Below, in pieces: positions 56,811 through 64,000 of a stretch of DNA of 64,000 nt (its first letter is position 1; every line of letters begins with the position of its first letter). The notes below the pieces were generated by a model. That model did no database searches and had not been told where the DNA came from. It saw only the letters and a list, made by a program, of their open reading frames with translations. The stretch is from Dehalococcoidia bacterium (lineage in GTDB: Bacteria; Chloroflexota; Dehalococcoidia; Bin125), in the NCBI GenBank assembly GCA_022826965.1, contig JAJDTU010000013.1, positions 496,001-560,000 on the forward strand, read 5' to 3'. The position numbers and the translations under genes are program-made.

Positions 56811-58688
56811 ATGCCCAGCATCGACATCGATCCCCTCCTGCGCGGCGTCTCCAAGCCCGCCCGCTACGTCGGCGGCGAGTGGAACGTCATCGAGCACGAC
56901 TGGAACGAGCGCAACGTCCGCTGGGCCCTGATCTACCCGGACCTCTACGACATCGGCCAGTCCAACGGCGGCCTCGCCATCCTCTACGACATCCTCAACC
57001 ACACCGACGACACGCTCGCCGAGCGCTGCTACACGCCCTGGCCGGACATGGCCGACAGCCTCCGCAGCCGCGGCCAACCGCTCTTCTCACTCGAGACCCG
57101 CCGTGGCCTGCGCGACTTCGACGCCCTCGGCTTCTCGCTCTCTTACGAGCTCACCTACACCAACATCCTCGAGATGCTCGACCTCTCCGGCATCCCGATC
57201 CGCAGCCTCGACCGAACCGAGGACGACCCGATCATCCTCGCCGGAGGCTCCGGCGCGCTCGTCCCCGAGCCGCTCGCGCCATTCATCGACGCCTTCGTCC
57301 TCGGCGAGGCCGAAGACGTCATCCTCGAAATCAACGACCTCATCCACAAGGCAAAGACCCAGGGCGCATCCCGTCTCGACTTGCTCCGCGCCCTCGCAAG
57401 AACTCCCGGCGTCTACGTCCCCCGCTTCTACGAGTGGCGCTACGAGGCCGACGGAACGCCGGCCGAGGTCTTCGCCACCGACGACGCGGCCTCCGTCCCC
57501 GTCATCAAGCGGTTCCTCCAGGGACTCCCGCCGATCCTGACCAAACCGATTGTCCCCTACCTCCAGACCGTCCACGACCGCGCCGGCATCGAGATCCAGC
57601 GCGGCTGCACCCAGGGCTGCCGGTTCTGCCAGGCCGGCATGATTTACCGCCCCCTGCGCGAGCGGACCCCGGAGGAAGTGGTCGCCGGAGCGAAGGAACT
57701 CTTCCGCAACACCGGGTTCGACGACCTCTCGCTCGTCTCCCTCTCCTCCACCGACCACTCACAGATCAAGGCCATCGTCCGCGCCCTGCGCACCGAGTTC
57801 GGCGACAACATCGGCATCTCGCTGCCCTCGACCCGCGTCGACAGCTTCAGCGTCGATGTCGCCCTGCTCTGCTCGCCGCGCAAGAAACACTCCATGACCT
57901 TCGCCCCCGAGGCCGGTTCGCAGCGGTTGCGCAACGCCGTCAGCAAGGTCGTCGACGAGCAGGACCTGCTCGACGCCGCGCGCAACGCCTTCGAGCAGGG
58001 CTGGACCTCGATCAAGCTCTACTTCATGGTCGGCCTGCCCACCGAGACGATGTCCGACGTCGAAGGCATCGTCGACTGGGCCTCCCAAGTCCGCCAGATC
58101 GGTCGTCAAATCGTCGGCAACCGCGTTCGCGTGCGAGTCTCCACCTCGAATCACGTACCCAAGGCGCACGCGCCCTTCCAGTGGGCCCGACAGGAAACCC
58201 CGGCCGAACTCGAACCCAAGCACCAACTGCTCAAGCAACGCACCCGCAAAGCCCGCCTCGACCTGAGCTGGAACGACCCCCAGGAATCGATTCTCGAAGG
58301 CGTCCTCTCACGCGGCGACCGCCGACTCGCGCCCGTGATCGAGACCGCCTGGCGCAACGGCGCCCGTTTCGACGCCTGGAGCGAGCACCTCCGCGAGGAC
58401 CTCTGGTGGGACGCCATGGCCCAGGAGGGCCTCGACCCCGCCTTCTACTGCCACCGTGAGCGCGACCCCTGGGAGCGCTTCCCTTGGATGCACATCGCCT
58501 CCGGCGTCTCCGAGGCCTTCCTGCGCAAGGAATGGCAGCGCACCTGGAAGGAACTCACCATCGCCGACTGCCGCGACGGCTGCAACGTCTGCGGCATGGA
58601 ACACGCCGCACAACTCTGCGAACTCAAGCTCGGCGACCTCATCGCCAAACGCCGCGCCCCATCTGAAGAACTCATCAGCGTCTTGTAG
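56811..58688 (+). CDS. B12-binding-domain radical SAM protein (TIGR03960-like)
   Basis: This 625-residue protein has an N-terminal B12-binding-like domain (WALIYPDLYDIGQSNGGLAI). The radical SAM core has CxxxCxxC in RGCTQGCRFCQAGMIYRPLR near residues 264-284, and EAGSQRLRNAVSKVVDEQDL later. A C-terminal region has CRDGCNVCGMEHAAQLC, maybe a second metal site. The family is usually found as TIGR03960 followed by a DUF2344 partner; here the next gene is DinB instead. ATG 56811 follows a divergent leader shared with the PIN/TRAM gene. Its substrate is unknown. Confidence 0.85.
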   Translation: MPSIDIDPLLRGVSKPARYVGGEWNVIEHDWNERNVRWALIYPDLYDIGQSNGGLAILYDILNHTDDTLAERCYTPWPDMADSLRSRGQPLFSLETRRGLRDFDALGFSLSYELTYTNILEMLDLSGIPIRSLDRTEDDPIILAGGSGALVPEPLAPFIDAFVLGEAEDVILEINDLIHKAKTQGASRLDLLRALARTPGVYVPRFYEWRYEADGTPAEVFATDDAASVPVIKRFLQGLPPILTKPIVPYLQTVHDRAGIEIQRGCTQGCRFCQAGMIYRPLRERTPEEVVAGAKELFRNTGFDDLSLVSLSSTDHSQIKAIVRALRTEFGDNIGISLPSTRVDSFSVDVALLCSPRKKHSMTFAPEAGSQRLRNAVSKVVDEQDLLDAARNAFEQGWTSIKLYFMVGLPTETMSDVEGIVDWASQVRQIGRQIVGNRVRVRVSTSNHVPKAHAPFQWARQETPAELEPKHQLLKQRTRKARLDLSWNDPQESILEGVLSRGDRRLAPVIETAWRNGARFDAWSEHLREDLWWDAMAQEGLDPAFYCHRERDPWERFPWMHIASGVSEAFLRKEWQRTWKELTIADCRDGCNVCGMEHAAQLCELKLGDLIAKRRAPSEELISVL

Positions 58689-58710
58689 GGAGAAAGAGGC
58701 CGACAACGTC

Positions 58711-59190
58711 ATGTCCCGAGAAGTTCTCGAACATCTCATTTGGAGCCTCGATCAATCATTCCAGGAAAAGAAAGAACACTCCCTGATCCAGAATCTCTCC
58801 TCGGTCACCACCGACGACCTGGATGAGGTCGTGCCCGGCGGCGGCCGCACAATGCGAGACCTGATCATCCATTGCGCGGCGGTCAAGTTCATGCACGCCA
58901 ATCACGCCTTCGGCGACGCCACCGCCACGTTCTGGAACACCTGGGATCAGGAGGAGCCCGTTAGTGAGGCGTCGTTCGAGGATCTTCTCGACTGGCTCGA
59001 AGCGGCCCACACCCAGGTGATCCAGGCCGTCAACGATCTACACGACGACGGCGAACTCGTCGCCAAGCGCCCCACCTACTGGGGCGAAGAGTGGGAAACC
59101 CGCCGCATCCTCGATGCCATCGCCGTACACGACGTCTACCACGCCGGCGAAATCAACCACCTCCGAGCCCTCCTCCATCAGGTCGACTAA
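58711..59190 (+). CDS. DinB family protein
   Basis: This 159-residue four-helix protein has the DinB/YfiT metal triad: His54 in LIIHCAAVKFMHAN, and His140 and His144 in VHDVYHAGEINHLRALLHQ. DinB-like proteins often act as thiol-dependent transferases (bacillithiol or mycothiol) or have unknown function. It starts 22 bases after the radical SAM gene and is probably co-transcribed. No cysteine ligand replaces the histidines. Confidence 0.85.
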   Translation: MSREVLEHLIWSLDQSFQEKKEHSLIQNLSSVTTDDLDEVVPGGGRTMRDLIIHCAAVKFMHANHAFGDATATFWNTWDQEEPVSEASFEDLLDWLEAAHTQVIQAVNDLHDDGELVAKRPTYWGEEWETRRILDAIAVHDVYHAGEINHLRALLHQVD

Positions 59191-59200
59191 CGCTCCCGTA

Positions 59201-60493
59201 TCAGAACCGCAACAACTCCTGCAAGCGCTCAGCCTCGCCCGACGGTCCGACCACCGCCAACCGCAACTCGTCCTCGCGCAGGTACTCGTTTGCCAACCGC
59301 TCGATGTCCTCACCTGTGACGGCCTGGTACCGCTCGTTCACTTCTTCGACCGATTTGACCTCATCATGCAGCAGCGCCTGGCCCCCATTCCAGGCTGATA
59401 CCGCCCGTGAATCCTCCATTCCCATCAGCATCCGGCCGGCGGCCAACCGCCGAGCACGCCGCAACTCCTCCTCCGGCACCCCGCCACGCATGCGCGACAA
59501 CTCGCCCAGCGTCGCCCGTAACGCCTCTTCCACGTTCTCGGGATCGACGCCCATTGACACCTGCAACACGCCCGAGTCCCGCAACAGCGCCAGCGATGCA
59601 TGAACATCGTACGCCAGTCCTAACTGCTCCCGGACCTTGAGGAACAGTCGTGAACTCATTCCGTCGCCCAGCATTGCGGTCAGTAGTCCCAGCGCGTGAC
59701 GATCGGGATGCCGGGACGGCAGCGCCGGCAAACCGATGCTGATCTGTGCTTGCTCCGTGTCCTTGATCCGAACCGAGACGCGATCTCCATCGCCGCACAG
59801 CGGGGCGTCCCGCGGTTCTTCGGGCTCGGCCGGCGACCAGTTCGCAGTCAACTCCGAGATTCGAGCCAATACCGCGTCTGAATCGATCTCGCCCGCCACC
59901 GACACCAGCGCATTGCCCGGCGAATACTGCGACCGCCAGTAGGAGACCGCTTCCTCGTACGGAATCGACTGCACTGACTCCGGTGTGCCGGCGATGTCGC
60001 GCCCCAGCGGCGTTCCCCGCCACATCACTTCCGACAACAACTCGGCCACCAGCTGATAGGGAGAGTCCTCCACCTGCGCCAGTTCTTCGAGAATGACCGA
60101 GCGTTCCTTCTCCAGCTCCTCACGCTCGAACCTGGGCCGCGACACCATGTCGACGATAACATCGACGGCGGTCGCCCAGTCGGGACCAGGCACCTTGGCG
60201 TAGTAGACCGTCAGCTCCCGATCGGTGCCCGCATTGATGTAACCACCGACGCCCTCAATCGCGGTTGAGATATCGGCCGCCGACGGATGCAGCTCGGAGC
60301 CCTTGAACACGCAGTGCTCGACCATGTGAGAAACACCGGCGAGTTCGTCGCGTTCGTACTGAGAGCCCGCTCCGACATAGAGCGAAACCGACGCCGAACG
60401 CGCCGACGCCATCGGCGCGCAGAGCACCCGAAGTCCGTTGTCCAGAACCGTAATCTGAGGCGTGCCGTCCCCGTTGTCCGCTGCGGCCACCAC
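59201..60493 (-). CDS. M16 family zinc peptidase
   Basis: This 430-residue protein has the inverted zinc motif HMVEH at 56-60 (ELAGVSHMVEHCVFKGSELH) with the third ligand expected near the ERSVILEEL segment at ~137. The later KVREQLGLAYDVHASLALLR is the second-domain signature of pitrilysin/MPP-like enzymes. It is a single-chain M16B type, processing short peptides or signal peptides, with no secretion signal. Its GTG overlaps the stop of the upstream hydrolase by one base. Confidence 0.92.
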   Translation of the reverse strand: MVAAADNGDGTPQITVLDNGLRVLCAPMASARSASVSLYVGAGSQYERDELAGVSHMVEHCVFKGSELHPSAADISTAIEGVGGYINAGTDRELTVYYAKVPGPDWATAVDVIVDMVSRPRFEREELEKERSVILEELAQVEDSPYQLVAELLSEVMWRGTPLGRDIAGTPESVQSIPYEEAVSYWRSQYSPGNALVSVAGEIDSDAVLARISELTANWSPAEPEEPRDAPLCGDGDRVSVRIKDTEQAQISIGLPALPSRHPDRHALGLLTAMLGDGMSSRLFLKVREQLGLAYDVHASLALLRDSGVLQVSMGVDPENVEEALRATLGELSRMRGGVPEEELRRARRLAAGRMLMGMEDSRAVSAWNGGQALLHDEVKSVEEVNERYQAVTGEDIERLANEYLREDELRLAVVGPSGEAERLQELLRF

Positions 60494-61212
60494 TACTCCA
60501 CGCCCCAGGTCGTGTCGCCCGACGCGTCGTCGCGCACGATCGAGTGCCCCATCGCGCCCTGGACGAATTCGTCGATCGAAGCGCCAATCGTCGTGTCATC
60601 CCCGTGGCCGTTGAACGTCAGCGTGTCCTCAGGCAGCGGGTAGAGCTGGGTCACAATCGAGCGCACCTCCTGGGTCACCTGCGGCACTCCGCGCGTATTG
60701 CCCGGCCCGCCGGGGAACAGCGTGTCGCCGACCACGCAATACGGGTCATCGGGATCGGCGATGTAATACGAGACCGAGCCGGTCGTATGACCGGGAGTGT
60801 GCAACACCTCAAGCTCGTTGTCGCCGAGCAGGATCGTCTCGCCGCCCTCGAGGTGAATGTCAATCTCGAGATCGGTCTCCAGCCAGGCGTGTTGCTCGTC
60901 CGCCACGGTGTCCGAGGTGTGCATGTAGTACGGGACGTTTGGTCCCAACCACTCACGCAACTCGTGGTACGACTTGATGTGGTCGGGATGCGAGTGCGTG
61001 AACAGCACCATCTTGGGATTGGCGCCCGACTGCTCGACACCGGCTATCACCAGCTCGTGCTGCGCGACCGCGTCGATGATCGCCGCATCGCCCGTACCTT
61101 TGTCAACCAGCACAAATGCGTTGTTCTCGAACGGGCCCCACGACATCTGCATCACCACCACCCGCGAATACACTCGCAACAGACGCGATTCCGCGTGCAG
61201 TTCCATACTCAT
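60493..61212 (-). CDS. Metallo-beta-lactamase-fold hydrolase (glyoxalase II-like)
   Basis: This 239-residue protein has the zinc motif THSHPDH at 72-78, and further ligands in HTPGHTTGSVSYYIADP, VVGDTLFPGGPGNT and FNGHGDDTTIG. The family includes hydroxyacylglutathione hydrolases, which cleave thioesters, and many others. It is transcribed away from lysA and coupled to the M16 peptidase gene. The specific substrate is not readable. Confidence 0.88.
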   Translation of the reverse strand: MSMELHAESRLLRVYSRVVVMQMSWGPFENNAFVLVDKGTGDAAIIDAVAQHELVIAGVEQSGANPKMVLFTHSHPDHIKSYHELREWLGPNVPYYMHTSDTVADEQHAWLETDLEIDIHLEGGETILLGDNELEVLHTPGHTTGSVSYYIADPDDPYCVVGDTLFPGGPGNTRGVPQVTQEVRSIVTQLYPLPEDTLTFNGHGDDTTIGASIDEFVQGAMGHSIVRDDASGDTTWGVE

Positions 61213-61271
61213 GACGAGCTCCCATCAGTCAGCCGTTCCTCCAGCAGTCTAGCCAGCCGACAGGTTCATCA

Positions 61272-62600
61272 ATGACCAACCAAGCACCGATCGACGCGCT
61301 TGCAGACGTGCTCCCCCTGACCGCTCGAGCCAATATCACCGGCGTGCTGCAAATCGGTGGCTGCAGCGTGCGCGACCTCGCCGCTGCCTTCGGCACGCCG
61401 CTCTATGTCTACGACGAGCACACGATTCGACAGATCTGTCGCCAGTACCTGCGCGACTTCCAGGCGCATCTGCCCGGCGCTCGCGCGCATTACGCGGGCA
61501 AGGCCTGGCTCAGCCCGGCCTTGACCGCGCTGCTGGTCGAGGAAGGCTTCGGCCTCGACGTGGTGTCCGCGGGCGAACTGCACGTCGCCATCGCCGGCGG
61601 CATGGATCCGGAACACGTCGCCTTCCACGGCAACGGCAAGACGCCGCATGAGCTCGAATATGCCCTTGATGCCGGCGTCGGACGAATCATCGTCGACAAC
61701 GACGACGAACTGACGGTGCTCGACCAACTCACGCGCGAACGCGCCAGCGAGCAGCGAATCATGCTGCGCATCACCCCCGGCGTCGACGCCCAGACCCACG
61801 CCAAGACCACCACCGGCCTGCGCGACAGCAAGTTCGGCTTCCCACTGCCCTCTGGTCAGGCCGAAGCGGCTCTCGTCCGAGCGCTCGAGGCGCCTTTCCT
61901 GGACGTCACCGGCTTCCACATCCACCTCGGCTCGCCGCTGTTCAACGTCGAGCCCTACGCAGATGGGATCGCCACGATCGGCGAGTTCGCGGCCGAGATG
62001 AAGCAACGGCACGGCTACGAATGGCGCGAGTTCTCGCCAGGCGGCGGTATGGCACTGACCTACACCGCCGACCGCGTAGCGCCCGCAACCGAGAGCTATG
62101 CCGTACAGATCGCTGAAGCGATCCATACCGCCTGCGATACCCATGGATTGCCAATGCCCGATGTCCACATCGAACCGGGACGCTCGGTCGTCGGCCGCGC
62201 CGGCCTCGCGCTCTACTCCGTCGTCAGCCGCAAGCACATCCCCGACACACGCGACTACGTCACGGTCGACGGCGGCATGTCCGACAACATCCGTCCCGCC
62301 ATGTATGACTCGAAGTACGAGGCCGCCGCGGCCGAGCAGATGAACACCGTCCCCGGCTTGGTGGCGACCATTGCCGGCAAATTCTGCGAGTCCGGCGATG
62401 TCCTCGTTCGCGACGCACAACTGCCCGCCCTGCAACTGGGCGAGCTGATCGCCATTCCCGCCAGCGGCGCGTACCAGATTGCAATGGAAAGCAACTACAA
62501 TCTCTCGCTCCGTCCGGCGGTCGTGATGGTCAACGACGGCGACGCGCGTCTCGTCCGCCGACGCCAGACGCTCGACGATCTGCTACATCTTGAACTCTGA
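61272..62600 (+). CDS. lysA: Diaminopimelate decarboxylase
   Basis: This 442-residue PLP enzyme makes lysine from meso-diaminopimelate. The PLP lysine is Lys77 in ARAHYAGKAWLSPALTALL. HGNGKTPHELEYALDAGV and the phosphate-binding EPGRSVVGRAG motif are present, with the C-terminal GKFCESGDVLVRDAQLP. Length is normal. It starts 59 bases from the divergent hydrolase gene and overlaps holB by one base (TGATG). Confidence 0.94.
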   Translation: MTNQAPIDALADVLPLTARANITGVLQIGGCSVRDLAAAFGTPLYVYDEHTIRQICRQYLRDFQAHLPGARAHYAGKAWLSPALTALLVEEGFGLDVVSAGELHVAIAGGMDPEHVAFHGNGKTPHELEYALDAGVGRIIVDNDDELTVLDQLTRERASEQRIMLRITPGVDAQTHAKTTTGLRDSKFGFPLPSGQAEAALVRALEAPFLDVTGFHIHLGSPLFNVEPYADGIATIGEFAAEMKQRHGYEWREFSPGGGMALTYTADRVAPATESYAVQIAEAIHTACDTHGLPMPDVHIEPGRSVVGRAGLALYSVVSRKHIPDTRDYVTVDGGMSDNIRPAMYDSKYEAAAAEQMNTVPGLVATIAGKFCESGDVLVRDAQLPALQLGELIAIPASGAYQIAMESNYNLSLRPAVVMVNDGDARLVRRRQTLDDLLHLEL

Positions 62601-63721
62601 TGACAGCCTCTGCGCAGACCGTTGGTGACTGGGGGCCGCACGCCGCATCCCTGGCTGGCCGAACCCTCACCGCGATGCTCGGATCGGGCCGCATGCCTCA
62701 TGCGCTGCTGATCGCCGGTCCAAGCGGCGTAGGCAAGCGTGACCTCGCGATTCGCACAGCGCAAGCGATGCTCTGCGAATCGGTCGAGCAACGTAGTGAC
62801 GGTCCTTGCCGCGAGTGCCGCAACTGTCGCCGCCTACACGACCCCGCGCAACCGTCGCTCGATCCTCAGCATGTCGATATCGAAGTGGTGCGTCCCGGGC
62901 AGCTCTGCGAGAACCGGGAGCACGACAACCGCCATGCGCGCGAGACCATCATTCCCATCTGCGCGATCCGCCGGCTTGAGCGCATCGTCACACTGACTCC
63001 TTTTGAAGCCAAACAGCGAGTCATCATCATCGATCCGGCCGACGTGTTTCACCCCGCCGCCTCTGATGCGTTCCTCAAAACACTGGAAGAACCGCCCGAC
63101 AGCGTCCACTTCATTCTCATCACGGCTCAGCAAGAGTTGCTGCCCGAGACGATCCGCTCAAGATGCCGAGCGCTCACCCTCGCCCCGTTGCCGCCAAAGC
63201 AACTCGACGCCTGGATCGACCGCTGGTCGGAAACCGAGCAGGTCAGCCTGCCGGACGACCCCGAGCGTCGCGCCGAACTCGGTCGTCTCGCGCGAGGGCG
63301 GCCGGGCTGGCTGCAAGTCAACCTGCGCGAGGGCGACCCCGTCACGCTGCGCGCGGCGCAAATCGATGACGCCGTGCGCATCGCCGAGTCAGATCGGGCC
63401 GAGCGTCTGAACTGGTCGGAGCAGCTGGTTGGCCGCGCGGCGACGCCTCAGAGCGTCGCCAACGTCGAACTCATCCTCGAGGCCTGGACCGACTGGTGGC
63501 GCGATCTCTGGTTGCAACAGACCGACCAGGCTGACGGCCTGATCCACATCTCACAACGCGAACGCATCCAGCGGATCGCGGCCCTGTACGATCAACCTGA
63601 GCTCAGCCAGTTTCTGGAGATGATTCAACGCACTCGCGCCCTTGTCCGACGAGGCGTCAATGCCCGACTCGCGCTTGATGTGCTCCTACTCAACATCCCC
63701 GCCCCCAGGGAGTCCCCATGA
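62600..63721 (+). CDS. holB: DNA polymerase III delta prime subunit
   Basis: This 373-residue clamp-loader subunit has a P-loop-like GPSGVGKR at 40-47, a zinc knuckle with Cys60, Cys71, Cys74 and Cys77 (CRECRNCRRL) and AFLKTLEEPPDSVHFILITA with RSRCRALTL (SRC motif). GKR in place of GKT/S suggests weak or no ATPase activity, as in other delta prime proteins. It overlaps lysA by one base and ricT by four, and precedes ricT as in Bacillus holB-yaaT. Confidence 0.9.
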   Translation: MTASAQTVGDWGPHAASLAGRTLTAMLGSGRMPHALLIAGPSGVGKRDLAIRTAQAMLCESVEQRSDGPCRECRNCRRLHDPAQPSLDPQHVDIEVVRPGQLCENREHDNRHARETIIPICAIRRLERIVTLTPFEAKQRVIIIDPADVFHPAASDAFLKTLEEPPDSVHFILITAQQELLPETIRSRCRALTLAPLPPKQLDAWIDRWSETEQVSLPDDPERRAELGRLARGRPGWLQVNLREGDPVTLRAAQIDDAVRIAESDRAERLNWSEQLVGRAATPQSVANVELILEAWTDWWRDLWLQQTDQADGLIHISQRERIQRIAALYDQPELSQFLEMIQRTRALVRRGVNARLALDVLLLNIPAPRESP

Positions 63722-64000
63722 ATCACGAATCCGACGACGGTTCAACTACTCAGACCACATCAGAGACGCCGGCGGACGAACCCGCCTGTACGTCCGATCC
63801 ACCGTCTGCCGAGGACGAACGCGTCATCATCGGCATCCGCATCCGCGAAGCCTCCCGCATCTACCACTTTTCGGCGCCGCGCGGCCGTGTCTTCACGGGC
63901 GACTACGTCGTCGTCAACCGAGCCCGCGGAGACCAACTCGCCCGTGTCGTCACCGTCCCCGACGACGATGCACCGACGCGGGAGATCCCCGGTGATGTCC
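63718..64000 (+). CDS. ricT: PSP1/RicT (YaaT) family protein, N-terminal part
   Basis: The first 94 codons are in the window. After a ~40-residue acidic, Thr-rich leader, the sequence reads RVIIGIRIREASRIYHFSAP and GRVFTGDYVVVNRARGDQLA with RVVTVPDDD. This is the start of the PSP1 C-terminal domain family, whose Bacillus member RicT/YaaT acts in Rny-dependent RNA maturation. ATG overlaps the holB stop as ATGA. The 3' end lies outside the window. Confidence 0.88.
   Translation, partial: MNHESDDGSTTQTTSETPADEPACTSDPPSAEDERVIIGIRIREASRIYHFSAPRGRVFTGDYVVVNRARGDQLARVVTVPDDDAPTREIPGDV

Overview
This window is a gene-dense, high-GC bacterial chromosome segment. It holds no mobile element, CRISPR array, phage remnant or rRNA. 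Gene content and style suggest a Chloroflexota bacterium (Thermomicrobia/Dehalococcoidia/SAR202-like). The hints are a tmk next to an R3H/SpoIIIAA-like ATPase, a DnaD-like plus DnaC-like loader pair beside dnaB, a MoaD-MoaE fusion, a CGITPYD-type cysteinyl-tRNA synthetase, a Gram-positive-style PIN/TRAM-ispDF neighbourhood and a RicT (PSP1) gene after holB. The taxonomic placement is an inference, not a proof.

Layout. (1) 1-7.5 kb, minus strand: a contiguous str + S10 ribosomal cluster (rpsL-rpsG-fusA-tuf-rpsJ-rplC-rplD-rplW-rplB-rpsS), with a terminator/attenuator hairpin right after rpsL. (2) 7.7-19.7 kb, minus: a tightly overlapping array comF-(unknown)-[promoter]-glyA-rpsF-ssb-rpsR-hom-(coiled coil)-thrC-folE-(FemAB/GNAT-like)-(GT4 glycosyltransferase)-(PIG-L deacetylase)-ccsA. 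(3) 20.4-21.2 kb, plus: a moaD-moaE fusion whose start codon overlaps that of the divergent comF. (4) 21.1-29.1 kb, minus: a replication block dnaE-rplI-dnaB-dnaD-like-tandem AAA+ loader. (5) 29.4-33.9 kb, minus: lysC, thrB, tmk and the R3H ATPase. (6) 34-38 kb, minus: a sugar-type ABC importer with two tandem binding proteins. (7) 38-42 kb, plus: phosphoesterase, Usp, two TrkA proteins, pheA, mutM. (8) 42-45.4 kb, minus: HNH nuclease, CvpA, radC, a small membrane protein and a LysM protein. (9) 45.5-51.3 kb, minus: the tufB-type operon tRNA-Thr(UGU)-tRNA-Tyr-tRNA-Thr(GGU)-tuf-rpmG-secE-nusG-rplK-rplA-(L10 leader)-rplJ-rplL. (10) 51.4-64 kb: a secreted, possibly wall-anchored protein, cysS, cysE, ispDF, PIN/TRAM, a radical SAM protein, DinB, an M16 peptidase, a metallo-beta-lactamase-fold hydrolase, lysA, holB and the start of ricT.

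Functionally the window is core information processing (translation, replication initiation and elongation), aspartate-family amino acid synthesis (lysC, hom, thrB, thrC, lysA), cysteine, isoprenoid, folate and molybdopterin steps, plus K+ regulation and one importer. The most unusual items are a helicase-loader-like protein with two AAA+ modules whose first Walker A lysine is arginine; a glycosyltransferase/deacetylase/acyltransferase cluster that resembles a low-molecular-weight-thiol pathway; an ABC ATPase lacking its switch histidine; ribosomal protein S18 with a long repetitive acidic tail; and a duplicated-domain secreted protein with a possible non-canonical sortase signal. No gene-free stretch exceeds 300 bases; the two longest gaps are described as features.
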